NCBI RefSeq assembly: GCF_022682495.2
Contig: NC_071392.1
Location: 57,995,459-58,059,458 of the forward strand
DNA from: Desmodus rotundus
Taxonomy: Eukaryota; Chordata; Mammalia; Chiroptera; Phyllostomidae
Direction: 5' to 3'
Length of the DNA: 64,000 bases
Positions 14,781 to 26,013 of the stretch are shown here, one piece after another. Under the pieces are notes generated by a model. That model did not search any database, was not told the DNA's origin, and saw only the letters and a program-made list of their open reading frames with translations. Positions within the stretch are counted from its first letter, which is position 1; each line of letters opens with the position of its first letter. A program made the position numbers and the translations under genes.

Positions 14781-14989
14781 CCTTTATACCTATGTTCCTC
14801 TCTCTCTCAGTCTTTTTCTTCCTTTTCTTAAAGTAGTCCATTTAGCATGTCTTGCAGTGCTGGTTTGGCAAAGTTGTATTCTTGTAGCCTTCTTTTGTCT
14901 GAGAAACTCCTTATTTTGCCTTCCATTTTAATCAAGAGCCTTGCTGGATAGAGTAGTCTTGTTGTAGGGTCTTGTTTTTCATTACTTGT

Positions 14990-16576
14990 AATATTTTTTG
15001 TCATTCCCTTCTGGCTTGTAGCATTTCCATTGAGAAGTCAACTGATACCCTTATTGGGACTCCCTTGTATGTTACTTCCTTTTTCTGCCCTGCTGCCTTT
15101 AAGATTCTCTCTTTGTCTTGGAGTTTTACCATTTTAATTATTATGTGTCTTGTAATGGGCCTTTCTGGGTTCTTTTTGATTGGGATCCTCTGTGGTGGAG
15201 CTCCACCCACAGGGCCCCCCAGCCACCACGGATGAGAATAAGTCTACGAAGACATGATCTGCTTGGGGAGGAAAGGTGACCAATCTTCCAAAGGAGAAGG
15301 GCCAAGAGCCTTTTCTTCAATGGGTTTTTATTGGGATAATTTTGCACAGGAATACAGGTAAAGCTCATCAATCATTGTCAGGCAGTAAGGATCAAACAAT
15401 AGATAACATGCAAAGAACTCTGAGGGCTTATTCTGAGTTAGGGTCAGTTAGTTAAAGGGCTATAAGATTTTGGGAAACAAACTCATTTCAGGCTTGGGCC
15501 CTTATCATTTAACTTGAAGGTATTAGCAAAGCAGGTTTCACAGAGTTTTATGTATTCTTTCTTAGGCCTGATGTCCCCGGGGAATCTGCCCTTTCCAGCA
15601 CAGGACTGCACTGCCCTCTGTCATTGTTTCAGGCTTAAGTCAGGCAGGGGAATTAAGGCAGACTAGAGATTAGGAGACTTCTTGCAGACACAATGAGGAC
15701 TCAGGCTATGTCAAAGCTGAGGGGTGAGGGTCCATCATCCCCTTTTCCTATAGCCCCCCGAGTCCTTCCCTGTGGGCCTTTTTCATGACCATGCCTGTCT
15801 TAGGTCGTCCTTCCCTTGAGGAGTCTTACCTGTCATTGGGTAACTGGTCAAGCTCAGGGCCAAGCAGGGTGAAGTAAAGTGGGCAGAGATGGCACCCCTG
15901 CCAGGGAGATAAGCTTTGTCTCCTTAATGGCTTATGGTCCCAAGGTCTCTGACTCAGTCTTACCCATGGAGGTTTATAGCTTCTGAAACCAGGCAGGGCA
16001 GTTGCCAACAATCCTTTTTGCTTTCTGGATTTCTGTGACTTTTTCTCTCATCAAATTAGGGAGGTAAATCATTGTTACTTTTTCAAAGAGGTTTTCTATC
16101 CCTTGTTCTTCTCTTCTCCTTCTGGTATCTCTATTATATGGATATTATTACATTTCACGTTGTCCTGCTGTTTCTTTAACACTTCTTCATTCTTTATTAG
16201 TCTTTCTTGCTTATCTTGCTCTTTCTAAGAGTTTTTTTACTAACTCGTCCTCTAGCGTGCTGATTCAATCCTCTGTTTCATCTAGCCTGCATTTGTTTCC
16301 TTCCACTGTGTTCTTCAGTTCATAAATTGTATTCTTCATTTCCTCTTGGCTCTTGTTGGTAGTTTCTATTTCCTTTCTCATGTTGATATAGTTTGCAGTG
16401 AGTTCATTGTTGTTTTCCTGTAGTTTTTGGTAATTCTTCCTGAGCTCATTGAACTTCCTTATAGCTATTGTTTTGATCTCAATATCTGATAGTTGATTTG
16501 CATCTATTTCATTTAGCATTTTTTCCAAGGATCCCTCCTTTCCTTTCATTTGGGGTTTGCTTCTTTGTCTTTCCAT
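14990..16576 (-). pseudogene. L1-B ORF1 remnant, split by a solo LTR
   Basis: The N-terminal half is open at 16576-16265 (103 codons): a basic start (MERQRSKPQMKG), then a long charged coiled-coil segment with heptad-like spacing. The RRM and C-terminal part lies at 15210-15001, beyond the solo LTR (15191-16010), with IPIKKNPERPITRHIIIKMVK and a KERILKAAG motif. The LTR cuts the frame between the two, and stops are also present. Confidence 0.85.
15191..16010 (-). mobile_element. Solo LTR, family X, copy 1
   Basis: An 820 bp LTR begins on the minus strand with TGTTGGCAACTG (16010) and ends with CA (15191). It lies inside L1-B ORF1. The flanking hexamers atcctc (15185-15190) and atcctt (16011-16016) differ by one base, fitting a 6 bp duplication. 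The same family, on the plus strand, is at 37170-37981. No internal retroviral sequence is present, so it is a solo LTR from LTR-LTR recombination. A 6 bp duplication is typical of class II (beta-like) retroviruses, which is only suggestive here. Confidence 0.85.
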
Positions 16577-18290
16577 TGTTTGTGAGACTCTTCCTGTTAG
16601 CCTCTGCTTCTTAAATTAATCTCTTCTGACTCCCTGGGTTTGTGGCGTGACCTTCTATGGTAGGAGACCTTCAGTTGTGCAGACTCCTTGAACTCCTGGA
16701 CTTGATGCTCTTGGAATGCCTTTTATGTTGGCTTTCTGGATATATTTCAGTTTTGATTGTTGTTGGGTCATTCCTTGGTTAATCCTTCCCTCCAGTTGTT
16801 TAACCGAAGGTAACCCTGCCCACTACATCTTTTATGCTATTCTGTAAAACCACAAAGAAACCACAAAGAAAACCACAAAGCCCAGATAACAAACCCTCAT
16901 CTGCAAAAATATCTCCCCCTGCTGCAATCTCAGAATCAACAACAAATGAACCAGTATTAATAAGTGTGTAAATATATGAAGATTATTATAATAAGAGAGA
17001 AAAATGTAAAGTATAAATTCTAGTGATTTAATATACCCAAACTTGGTGGCGAAGAAATGAAAGTTAAAAAGCTATGCAGGAAAGAAAATATCACTAATCA
17101 TGGAGAAGACCATGGAGAGTGGATTTTTGTCTCAGTAGCCTCTAGTATTCACTACTGCTTTTTCTTTGTGAATCTCCCTCTGGTGGTTTCAGATGTTGAC
17201 CTCTTCTGATGGTAGGAAGCCTGCTCTAGACTGCCAGAGATCTGCTGTCTATAGTTGTTAATTATTCAGTTGTTAATTAGTCATTCTGCACTCAACAGTG
17301 AGGCTTAAGCTCCATAAGGTGGGACAGAATCCCTCCTGGGGTTTTAGGTAGTGTTTACCTTAAGGCTTCTGCTGCTCAAAGGGCAGTGGTCTGACTGAGC
17401 TGTATGGCTATTGCAGTGTGGGTGAGGACTCAGCACCAGGATCACGGTGGCCTTTTTCTGTTCTCTCAACAAAGCTTCTGTTCCCAGTCTCTCCTCAAGC
17501 ATCTCTAGTCCACTCTGCTTCCCTCCACCCTTTGCCAGGGATCTATGTCTGTGGCTGTCTCATTTAGTTATTAATCTAACCTCTCTGTGCTCAGCAGTCA
17601 GGCTTAAGCATCACGGAGCCGGGGCAGAGTCTCTCTTGGGGGCCAGACTGTTGTTTCCCCTCAGGCTGCTGCTGCTCACAGGGGATTGGTCTGCCTGAGC
17701 ATAATTGCTGTTGTTGTTTGGGCAAGGACTCATCTCTGGGATCCCTGCAGCTATTTTCTCTACTCTCTCCCCAAAGCTTCAGTCCCCAGTCTCTCCTCAG
17801 GCATCAACAGTCTACTCTACTTCCACCTTTGTTGGAACACCAGGTAATTGACAGCGAATGAAAATTTGTGTATTGGCCCTTTAAATGGCTTTTTGCATCT
17901 CCAGCCTTCCATCTCTGGCAGAGAGCAACCCTGCAGTTTTTTTGCTGCCAGTGGTTATTTTGTACATTTTGGACTCTGGTGTTCTAGGCTTGGAATCCCA
18001 GCTTAGGATTTAGCTCTCATTCTTCTCAGTGGGATATAACCTGCTCCTTAATAATCCCTCCAGTGCTGCTGCCTGTGGGCACCCAGCCAGCCCTCTCGGT
18101 TCTCCACCAACTCCTTACCAGACTGGTTGTACCAAAGCTTGATCTTCTGTTTGTCTGAGGTTATAAGGCTTCTCTCTCACTGTTCAGTTGTTTGTTCTGG
18201 GTAACTTCTTCACAGTTTAGTTGTAATTCCAGATTGGTCCTGGGAGGAGGTGTGGCTTCCACTCACTCCTCCACTATCTTGCCCTCCCTG
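16577..18290 (-). promoter_or_regulatory. L1-B 5'UTR (type shared with L1-D)
   Basis: About 1.7 kb between the L1 5' end and ORF1 with no open coding frame. Two sections (17390-17700 and 17700-17830) are similar to each other, each carrying 'cccagtctctcctcaagcat'/'cccagtctctcctcaggcat'-like blocks about 300 bp apart, so this 5'UTR also shows a tandem duplication. Promoter activity is inferred only from position. Confidence 0.55.
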
Positions 18291-18292
18291 AT

Positions 18293-18731
18293 TTTTAAAT
18301 ACTATACATAGTTTCAGAAATACTACACAAAATTAATCCAAGCAATGTATTAAAAGATACATTGTGGCAGAGTAGATTTTACTATGCGAGGAAAGTAAGG
18401 ATATTTCACTACATATTCAGATTAGAGGAGAAAAATAATCCTACCAACTTAAATAATACTGGAAAAACATTTTATAATATTCAATTTCCATTAATGATTA
18501 ATTTTAAAAGTCTAGCAACCTAGAAATAAAAAGGAATATTCTATAAAGATCTATCAAAAATTTTCAGAAGCATTATCATTGTAGCCAGTGTGACAATAAG
18601 GATACCTGCTGTCAACACTCCTATTCAGTTTAAGGTAGAGAGCCTAAATAGTGAAATCAGAATAAAATGTTGCTAATATTTGAAAGGAAGGGTTCAAATG
18701 GTCAAAAAAGAGTGCACAAAATTATTAAATG
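18293..18731 (+). mobile_element. Old L1 ORF2 fragment (reverse transcriptase part)
   Basis: Decayed sequence that reads as L1 ORF2, e.g. 'ccaagcaatgtattaaaaga' near 18340 and 'acactcctattcagttt' near 18617. It is as diverged as 377-1965 and in the same orientation, so it may be a later part of the same old element, separated by the 1966-18290 block and with some 0.9 kb missing. Confidence 0.45.
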
Positions 18732-18741
18732 TACACAATTA

Positions 18742-20689
18742 ACTTCTGGCCAAGATGGAGGTGTAGGTAGACACACTGTAGCTCCTCACACAACCAAAAG
18801 AAGGACAACAGCAATTTAAAAACAAAGGACAACCAGGACTGACAGAAAATCGAACTGTATGGAAGTCCGACAACCAAGGAGATAAAGAAGAAACATTCAT
18901 CCAGATTGGTAGGAGGGGCGGAGACGGGCAGTTGGGTGGAGAGGACTTGTGGCAAGGCAGTGGCTGGTGGACACAGCGAGGTGGAGGATTGTGGAGTGGG
19001 TTGGGCAAAGCTGCAGCTGGCTGGCAAAGCAACAGCTGGTGTACAGGGTGACAGACCATGAAACCCAGAGTTGCAGCATGGGGAAATAAAGCCTCAAACC
19101 ACTGATTGAAAACACCTGTGGGTGTTGAGGCAGCAGTGGGAGAAACTCCCAGCCTCACAGGAGAGGTCATTGGAGAGACCCACAGGGGCCTAGAAGGTAC
19201 ACAAACCCACCCACTCAGGAAGCAGCACCAGAAGGGCCCAATTTGATTGTGGGTAGCACAGGAAGTGACTGAAAACCAGCAGAGTGGAGCAAGTGCCGCT
19301 ATCGGATTGCTCCCTATCAGACCCCTCCCCCACATACAGCCTCAAAGTGCAGCGACCAGCATTACCCCACCCTGGTATATATATCTAAGGCTCTGCCCCT
19401 TTACATAACAGGCGTGCTAAGACAAAAAAAAAAAAAAAGGCCCAAATGAAAGAACAGATCAAAGCTCCAGAAAAAATGCAACTAAGCAACAAACAGATAG
19501 CCAACCTATCAGATGCACAGTTCAAAACATTGGTAATCAGGAAGCTCATAGAATTGGTTGAATTTGGTTGCAAATTAGATGAAAAAATGAAGGCTATGCC
19601 AAGAGAAACAAAGGAAAGTGTACAGGGAACCAATAGTGATGGGAAGGAAACTGGGACTCAAATCAATGGTGTGGACCAGAAGGAAGAAAGAAACATCCAA
19701 CCAGAAAAGAATGAAGAAACAAGAATTCGGAAAAATAAGGAGAGGCTTAGGAACCTCCAGGACATCTTGAAATGTTCCAACATCCGAATTATAGGGGTAC
19801 CAGAAGGAGAAGAGGAAGAACAAAATATTGAAAACTTATTTGAACAAAAAATGAAGGAGAACTTCCCCAGTCTGGCAAAGGAAATAGACTTCCAGGAAGT
19901 CCAGGAAGCTCAGAGAGTCCCAAAGAAGCTGAACCCAAGGAGGAACACACCAAGGCACATCATAATTACATTACCCAAGATTAAGCAGAAGGAGAGAATC
20001 TTAGAAGCAGCAAGAGAAAAGGACACAGTTACCTACAAAGGGGTTCCCATAAGACTGTCAGCTGATTTCTCCAAAGAGACCTTACAGGCAAGAAGGGACT
20101 GGCAAGAAGTATTCAAAGTGATGAAAGGCAAGGACCTACATCCAACATTACTATATCCAGCAAAGCTATCATTTAGAATGGCAGGGAAGATAAAATGCTT
20201 CTCAGATAAGGTCAAGTTAAAGGAGTTCACCAAGCCCTTATTATATGAAATGTTAAAGGGACTTATCTAAGAAAAAGAAGATAAAAAATATGAACAGTAA
20301 AAATGACAGCAAACTCAGTTATTAACAACCACACCTAAAACCAAAACAAAAGCAAACTAAGCAAACAACTAGAACAGGAACAGAACCACAGAAATGGAGA
20401 TCACATGGAGGGTTATCAACAGGGGATTGGGAGGGGGAGAGAGGGGGGAAAGGTACAGAGAATAAGTAGCATAAATGGTAGGTAGAAAATAGACAGGGGG
20501 AGGGTAAGAATAGTATAGGAAATGTAGAAGCCAAAGAACTTATATGTATGACCCGTGGACATGAACTATACGGGGGAATGTGGGTGGGAGGGGGTGTGCA
20601 GGATGGAGTGGAGTGAAGGTGGGGAAATGGGACAACTGTATTAGCATAATCAATAAAATATATTTAAAAAGATTATTATGAGAAAAATA
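18742..20689 (+). mobile_element. HAL1 (half-L1), near full-length with target-site duplication
   Basis: The element starts with 'acttctggccaagatggagg' at 18742, has a 5'UTR of about 0.7 kb, one intact ORF (19446-20270) and a 3'UTR ending in 'agcataatcaataaaatata' and an A-rich tail. It is flanked by the 10 bp repeat tacacaatta at 18732-18741 and 20690-20699. There is no ORF2: the 3'UTR follows ORF1 directly, which is the defining trait of HAL1. It must have moved with reverse transcriptase from a full L1. Confidence 0.9.
19446..20270 (+). CDS. Intact HAL1 ORF1 protein (L1 ORF1p-like RNA chaperone)
   Basis: An uninterrupted 274-codon frame from ATG 19446 to TAA 20268-20270. Residues 1-115 form a charged, partly coiled-coil N-terminal part. 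Residues about 115-190 form the RRM-like domain (CSNIRIIGVPEGEEEEQNIE start and a PRHIIITLPKI strand). Residues about 190-265 form the C-terminal RNA-binding domain (AAREKD, GVPIRLSADFS, LHPTLLYPAKLSF). ORF1p of L1 forms trimers that coat RNA and act as a nucleic-acid chaperone. It is shorter than the human L1 ORF1p (338 aa), mainly at the N-terminus. It is the longest open frame in the window and the only transposon protein here without a break. Whether it is expressed is unknown. Confidence 0.85.
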   Translation: MKEQIKAPEKMQLSNKQIANLSDAQFKTLVIRKLIELVEFGCKLDEKMKAMPRETKESVQGTNSDGKETGTQINGVDQKEERNIQPEKNEETRIRKNKERLRNLQDILKCSNIRIIGVPEGEEEEQNIENLFEQKMKENFPSLAKEIDFQEVQEAQRVPKKLNPRRNTPRHIIITLPKIKQKERILEAAREKDTVTYKGVPIRLSADFSKETLQARRDWQEVFKVMKGKDLHPTLLYPAKLSFRMAGKIKCFSDKVKLKEFTKPLLYEMLKGLI

Positions 20690-20699
20690 TACACAATTA

Positions 20700-21156
20700 G
20701 AGTACACTGCTAGAATATCCAAAGAATCATCTAAAAGTATAAAATTAAAAAATGAAAGAAAGATGATTAAACAGTCCAGTCATGCAGACATGCATTATGC
20801 TTATTTTAAACACAACTCTCCCATATCTCTCACTTTACTGGTGAAAACTTAAGTCATACCTTTTTTCCCCCCTTCAAGTTGAAGCTTGTTGTATGTCCAA
20901 ACCTCTATTATCTTTTTCAGATCAGAGCATTGTTCTCAGAAAGTATGTGCAAGTTACAGATCTAAGCTCTTCAAAGATAAGTATGCCTTTGAGATCAACA
21001 GTTCAGCTAAACAACATAATTTCTGTTGACATCAGCTAGTTAGAGAAAAAAGATCAATTTTTACCTCTTTTGCATCCCAAAATTAGTATTTAGGTTGAAT
21101 CTAAAACTGGATTCTAATCCTTCAGTGCATATTTTTCAAAAGTTAGTTAAGAAAAA
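20700..21156. other. Unassigned intergenic stretch
   Basis: AT-rich sequence with no open frame, no clear repeat family and no regulatory motif that I can support. Its start may still belong to the old L1 seen at 18293-18731. Confidence 0.4.
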
Positions 21157-21165
21157 AGAAGCTTG

Positions 21166-23759
21166 AGACTTCTGGTCAAGATCCAGGTAAAAGTGACTCA
21201 CCTGCTGGCACAACCACAGCAAAATTACAACTACAGAACCATCAGAACATTGAGCTGTATGGAGGTCTGACAAATTGGGAACTAATTCAACCACATTCAT
21301 CTAGATGGATAGGAGGGATGGAGAGGTGGCGATGTGGAGACTTGGAACTGAGTAGTCCCAAACACACATGTGGTGGATAAAGTAAAGGGATATCTCAGGA
21401 AGGAGGGATCCCACCCCCACAACAGACCTACTAGCCAAGGGTTCCAGTGCCATGAAGGTAAGTCCCCATAACTTCTGGCTGCAAAATCCAGTAGGGGTTT
21501 TGTTGGTGGAAGTAACTGTGGGATCCTCAGGCCTCTCCTCTTAAAGGGCCTCGTGCCACACTTGGACTTACTCAGACTTAATCCCTCTGGGCTCCAGCAT
21601 GGGGACAGCAACTTAAATGGTACCAATGTCATACAGGGAGGAACTGAAGTGTCTGGCATCAGAGGGAGAGCTGGGGGACATCTTCCTCTTAGACCAAACT
21701 GAAGAAAGTGGTCATAGTACCTTTTCTGAGTCCTCCTCCACACAGATCACAGTGCAGCAGACCATAACTGAACCTTCATCAACCTCACTAACAAAATAAG
21801 CCCTGCTATGATGATTCCTAAGTGTCACCCATCCAACCTATGGGGCCACAAAAGCTACACTATCACCCTGGTAATAGTGACTTTTCCAAATGAAGGACTA
21901 GGCTAGGCACATGTTTCAGAACTTCCTAAATCCACTCAAACAAGTGACAACTAAGTCAAATCACCATACATCTTCCTGAGTGGTCCTCGACCAGGCACTG
22001 GCAGCAGGCATCTGCATATTGCTTTGTAGCTTATGCCAAGGGGATCCTCACAGAGCACAAGTGGAGACTGGCATTGGTCTGCACCACCTTGGAAAACCCA
22101 AAGCCTGCACACCCAGCAGACAGTTACAGACCACATTGGATCACCACACAACCACCTCCATAATCCATGGAAGAGATGGCTGCTGGCCAGGGGTTACAGC
22201 CAGTACTACCAGCTATCTGGACTGGGTAAATTCCCCCAATTGACTTGCTGATAGCAATCAAGTCTCATCTACCAGAGGAAAGAGTACTCACTTAACATGA
22301 AGAGATCACCTTGAGTACAAGGCTTGGGAGATAGGGGTGACTGTGCCACTGGATCCTACAGGACACATACTGCATTAGGCCATGGTACCAAGACACAGGA
22401 TCAAAGCATCTCTACCTAATACATAAAAACCAACTTAGGGAGGATGCCAAAATGAGGAGACAAAGAAACATGGCCCAAATGAATGAACAGAACAAAACTC
22501 CAAAAGAAAGAACTAAATGAAATGGAGATAAACAATATATCATTTGCAGAATCCAAAATACTGTTTATAAGTATGCTTAGGGAACTCAGTGGGTACTTCA
22601 TATCATGAAAAGGACCCAGGCAGAAATGGAGGATATACTAATTGAAATAAAGAACAATTTACAAGGAATCAACAACAGAGTGGATAAGCCAAGAATCAAA
22701 TCAATGATTTCAAATGTAAGGAAGAAAAAGGCACCCGACTAGTACATTAAGAAGAAAAAAAGAATCCAAAAAAATCAAAGTTAGTGTAAGGAGTCTCTGG
22801 GAAAACTTCAAACATTCCAACACTCACATAATAGCAGTGCCAAAAGGATAAGATAAAGAACAGGAAATTAGAAATCTATTTGAAAAAAGAGTAAAGGAAA
22901 ACTTTCCTAATATGGTGAAGGTAATAGACATAAATACCCAGGAAGCAGAGAGTCCCAAATGAGATGGGACTCTAAATGAGATGGGACTCTCTGCTTCCTG
23001 GGTATTTACGTCTATTACCTTCGTCATCTTAAGAAAGTTTTCCTTTACTATTTTTTCAAATATATTTCCAATTCCCTGCACTTTAAAGGTAAAGAGACTC
23101 TTAAAAGCAGAAAGAGAAAAGTAGAGAGTTACCTACAAAGGAGTTCCCACAGGACAGTCAGTTGATTTCCTAAAATAAACTTTGCAGGCTAGAAGGGATT
23201 GGCAAGAAGTATTCCAAGTGATGAAAGACAAGGACCTACAACCTAGATTACTCTATCCAGTAAAGCTATCATTTAGAATGGAAAAGCAGATAAAGTACTT
23301 CCCAGATAAGGAAGAGCTAAAGGAATTCATCATCAGCAAACCATTATATTATGGAATGTTAAAGGGACTTATTTAAGAAAAAGAAGATAAAAACTATGAA
23401 CATTAAAATGGCAATGATTACATCATTATCAATAATTGAATCTAAAAAACAAACTAAGCAAACATGTAGAACAAAAAAAGAATTATAGATATGGATGGTG
23501 GCCAGTGGGGAAGGGTATCTGGGGAAAGAGAGGACAAGGTGAAGGGATTAAGAAGTACAAATTGATGGTTACAGAACAAGCAGAGGAATGTTAAGAGGAA
23601 GTATAAGAAATACAGTTGTGTAAGAACTTATATGCATGAGCCATGGACATGAATAAAGAAAGGGGGTTGCTGAAAGGAGTGGGGGATGGGTGCTGGGTAG
23701 AGGGGAAAAATAGGGAAAATCTGGACATCTGTAATATAATCAATAAAAGTATTTAAAAG
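21166..23759 (+). mobile_element. HAL1-like element with internal hairpin, broken
   Basis: Starts with 'gacttctggtcaagatccag' near 21168, has a long 5'UTR (to about 22450), an ORF1 remnant (about 22450-23375) and a 3'UTR ending 'gtaatataatcaataaaagt' and A-rich tail near 23757. There is no ORF2. The heptamer agaagct occurs at 21157-21163 and 23760-23766, a possible short target-site duplication. The ORF1 N-terminal half is full of stops; the C-terminal part is open at 23182-23376 (LQPRLLYPVKLSFRMEKQIK). Confidence 0.75.
22863..23076. repeat. Imperfect inverted repeat (hairpin) inside HAL1 ORF1
   Basis: Left arm 22863-22957 and right arm about 22982-23076 are reverse complements over about 95 bases with roughly ten mismatches, separated by a short loop with the duplicated 'aatgagatgggactct'. 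The right arm is ORF1 sequence copied in reverse. The normal ORF1 segment expected after the left arm is missing, and ORF1 resumes near 23085. Confidence 0.85.
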
Positions 23760-23766
23760 AGAAGCT

Positions 23767-24120
23767 CATGATGGGCATCTCTTTTCTCTTTTCCCTTGCT
23801 ATTTAGCCTTTCTAAAAAAAGGTGACATTTTGGAGAATGATAATTACTCTCTCAGACTTATGTACCTTAACTCTAGTGAGGAGATTTGATTAACTAAATA
23901 CAAATCCAGAAACATTTGAGGGTTTAGATTTGAAAACACAGGGATTTGAGAGAGCGTATGTGAAACAGCTATACCATGTCATACAATCAGTATATGGTGA
24001 ATCCTGTAAAATCCAATATTAATCAGCTAACACACTTTAAAATATTGATAAATGTTCAATTGAATTCCCAGATTAAAACTTTTATATGACTTTTGCGTTA
24101 CTTTTAAAATATTTTATTTA
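23767..24120. other. Unassigned spacer
   Basis: About 350 bp with no open frame or identifiable repeat. Its last bases (ttaaaatattttattta, 24104-24120) resemble 30661-30679 after L1-C and may be the L1-C target site. Confidence 0.4.
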
Positions 24121-24481
24121 GGAGTGTGCCCAGCAACCGGGGAATGCCCGCACCTCATCTCGGAGGGAGCTTAGACTGCAGGCACCACACGGGGAAGGGT
24201 GCCCAATGACCAGGAGTGTGCCCAATGACCGGAGAGTGTGCCCATCCACTGGGGAGTGCCTGCAACTCATCTGAGAGGCAGCTGAGACTACAGGCACCAC
24301 CAGGGGCAGGGTGCCCAGCGACGAGAGTGTGCCCAGCGACCTGGAAGTGTCTGCACCTCATCTTGGAGGGAGCTGAGACTACAAGCACCACCCAGGGGAG
24401 GGTGCCCAGTGACCGGGAGTGTGCCAGTGACCGGGGAGTGTCTGTACCTCATCTCTGAGGGAACTGAGACCACACGCACCA
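24121..24481 (+). repeat. ~92 bp tandem monomers at the L1-C 5' end
   Basis: Four units start at 24121, 24213, 24323 and 24415, each beginning '(g)gagtgtgcc' and carrying 'acctcatct..gagg(g/c)agct(g/t)agact' then a 'gcaccac..gggtgccca' block. Units 1 and 3 are 92 bp, unit 2 is about 110 bp owing to an extra 'gagtgtgccca' segment, and unit 4 is partial. The array lies exactly at the 5' edge of L1-C, like the monomer promoters of rodent L1s. Promoter function is inferred. Confidence 0.85.
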
Positions 24482-25082
24482 GAGAGAGTGCAAATCAAGG
24501 AAGGCTCTGCACGCACACCCATAGCCTGGAGATGGCCTACCATAAAAAAAGAGTGGGTAGAAGGTGGGAACACCAGGATTCCTCCTGGAAGAGGAAACCC
24601 ACCAATAAAGGAAACACCAACAGATAAGAAGAGAAGAAGGTGAAGGAGGGAGGGGAAACCACATGAACTCAACCCAGGACCTATCTGAAAATACAAATAA
24701 ATAGTGAAGAAATTACTAAGAACAAACAACTGAACTAGAGCAAGAGAAAAGCCTCAAAACCTTATACACATGGAAGAACCAGCTCCAACACAACCTGCCC
24801 ACACCTGCACAACAGAAAGCAAGAGGTCAGGGACAGACTGACCCTCAGATAACCAGCTGGTGGGAAAGACCCACCAAAGAAAGAACCAACAAGAAACAAA
24901 AACCAAAGACATACACAGAGCCAACATAAATCACAGCCCAAGACCAGTAACATTGGGAGATCAAGGAGACTGTACCACTAAATCTCACAGGTATTCTATC
25001 ACAGAAGTTTACACCCAAAACCCAGGGGGTCAGAACAGAGCAATTTAAGAAGAAGAGGCTAACAGGAAGAGTCTCACAAACC

Positions 25083-26013
25083 ATAAGAAGACAAAGAAAC
25101 AATCCCCAAATGAAAGGAAAGGGGGAAGTCTGAGAAACAATGCTAAATGAAAAAGAGGCAAGTCAACTCTCAGATACTGAGTTCAAGGAATTGGTTATGA
25201 GGAAGCTTAATGACCTCACACAGAATTACCAAAAACTAGAGGGAAACTACAATGAACTCACTGTACACTATTTCGACATGAAAAAGGAAATAGAAACTAT
25301 CAACAGGGGCCAAGAGGAAATGAAGAATACAATTTCTCAACTGAAGAACCCAGTAGAAGGAATCAAAAGTAGGCTTGATGAAGCAGAGGACCAGATCAGT
25401 GAACTGGAGGACAAGGTAGAAAAAGACACCCAGAATGAGCAAGAAAAGGAAAAGAGGCTCGGAAAAAATGAAGAGAGGTTAAGGGAAATACAGGACAACA
25501 TGAAATGAACTAATATCCGTATAATAGGGATACCAGAAGGAGAAGAGGAAGAGCAACGGATAGAAAACCTGTTTGAAAAAATAATGATGGAAAATTTCCC
25601 TAATATGATGACAGAAAAAGTCACACAAATCCAGGAATCACAGAGAAGAAGTGATTCCCAATCAAGAGGAGCCCAAAGAGGCCCACTGCAAGACACATCA
25701 TAATTAAAATAGTAAAATTCCAAGACAAAGAAAGAATCTTAAAGGCAGCAGGGGAAATAGGAAGTAACATACAAGGGAGCCCCGAAAAGGTTAGCAACTG
25801 ACTTCTCAATGGAAACGCTCCAAGCCAGAAGAGAATGGTAAACAATATTCTAAGTAATGAGAACCAGAGGCCTGGAACCAAGACTACTTTACCCAGCAAG
25901 GCTATCAATCAAGATAGAAGCCCAAATAAGGAGTTTCCCAGACAAAAGAAGTCTAAGAGAATATACCTCCACCAAACCATCTCTGCAAGAGATGCTAAAT
26001 GGGTTGCTGTAGG
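25083..26013 (+). pseudogene. L1-C ORF1 remnant
   Basis: The position of the ATG in the sister copies (34887, 5461) here reads ATA at 25083, so the original start is lost. The first long frame is 25140-25508 (122 codons): a charged coiled coil (LTQNYQKLEGNYNELT and a SRLDEAEDQISELEDKVEKD-like segment). It ends in a TGA at 25506-25508. The RRM (25509-25760) and the C-terminal domain (25760-26010) continue in other frames. Confidence 0.87.

Larger units (their letters stand above)
11663..18290 (-). mobile_element. L1-B, antisense, nearly full-length at the 5' end
   Basis: On the minus strand the element runs from a 5' end near 18290 (gggagggcaagatagtggag) through a 5'UTR (to 16577), ORF1 (16576 to about 14990, interrupted by the solo LTR 15191-16010) and ORF2 (about 14780 to 11663). 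It lacks the ORF2 3' end and 3'UTR, stopping where the antisense HAL1 5' end begins. The 5'UTR type is shared with L1-D and differs from L1-A and L1-C. All frames are broken. Confidence 0.85.

Noticed and set aside
18739..19335. 198-codon minus-strand open frame as a gene
   Set aside because: It is antisense to the HAL1 5'UTR; GC-rich antisense L1/HAL1 sequence often gives long chance frames (a similar one is at 32683-33273).
22863..23076. The hairpin as a microRNA gene
   Set aside because: The arms are about 95 bp and are rearranged HAL1 ORF1; without small-RNA data there is no reason to call a precursor.
24121..24481. Satellite or CRISPR-like array
   Set aside because: The ~92 bp units are contiguous without spacers and sit at the 5' edge of an L1, so they are better read as L1 promoter monomers.
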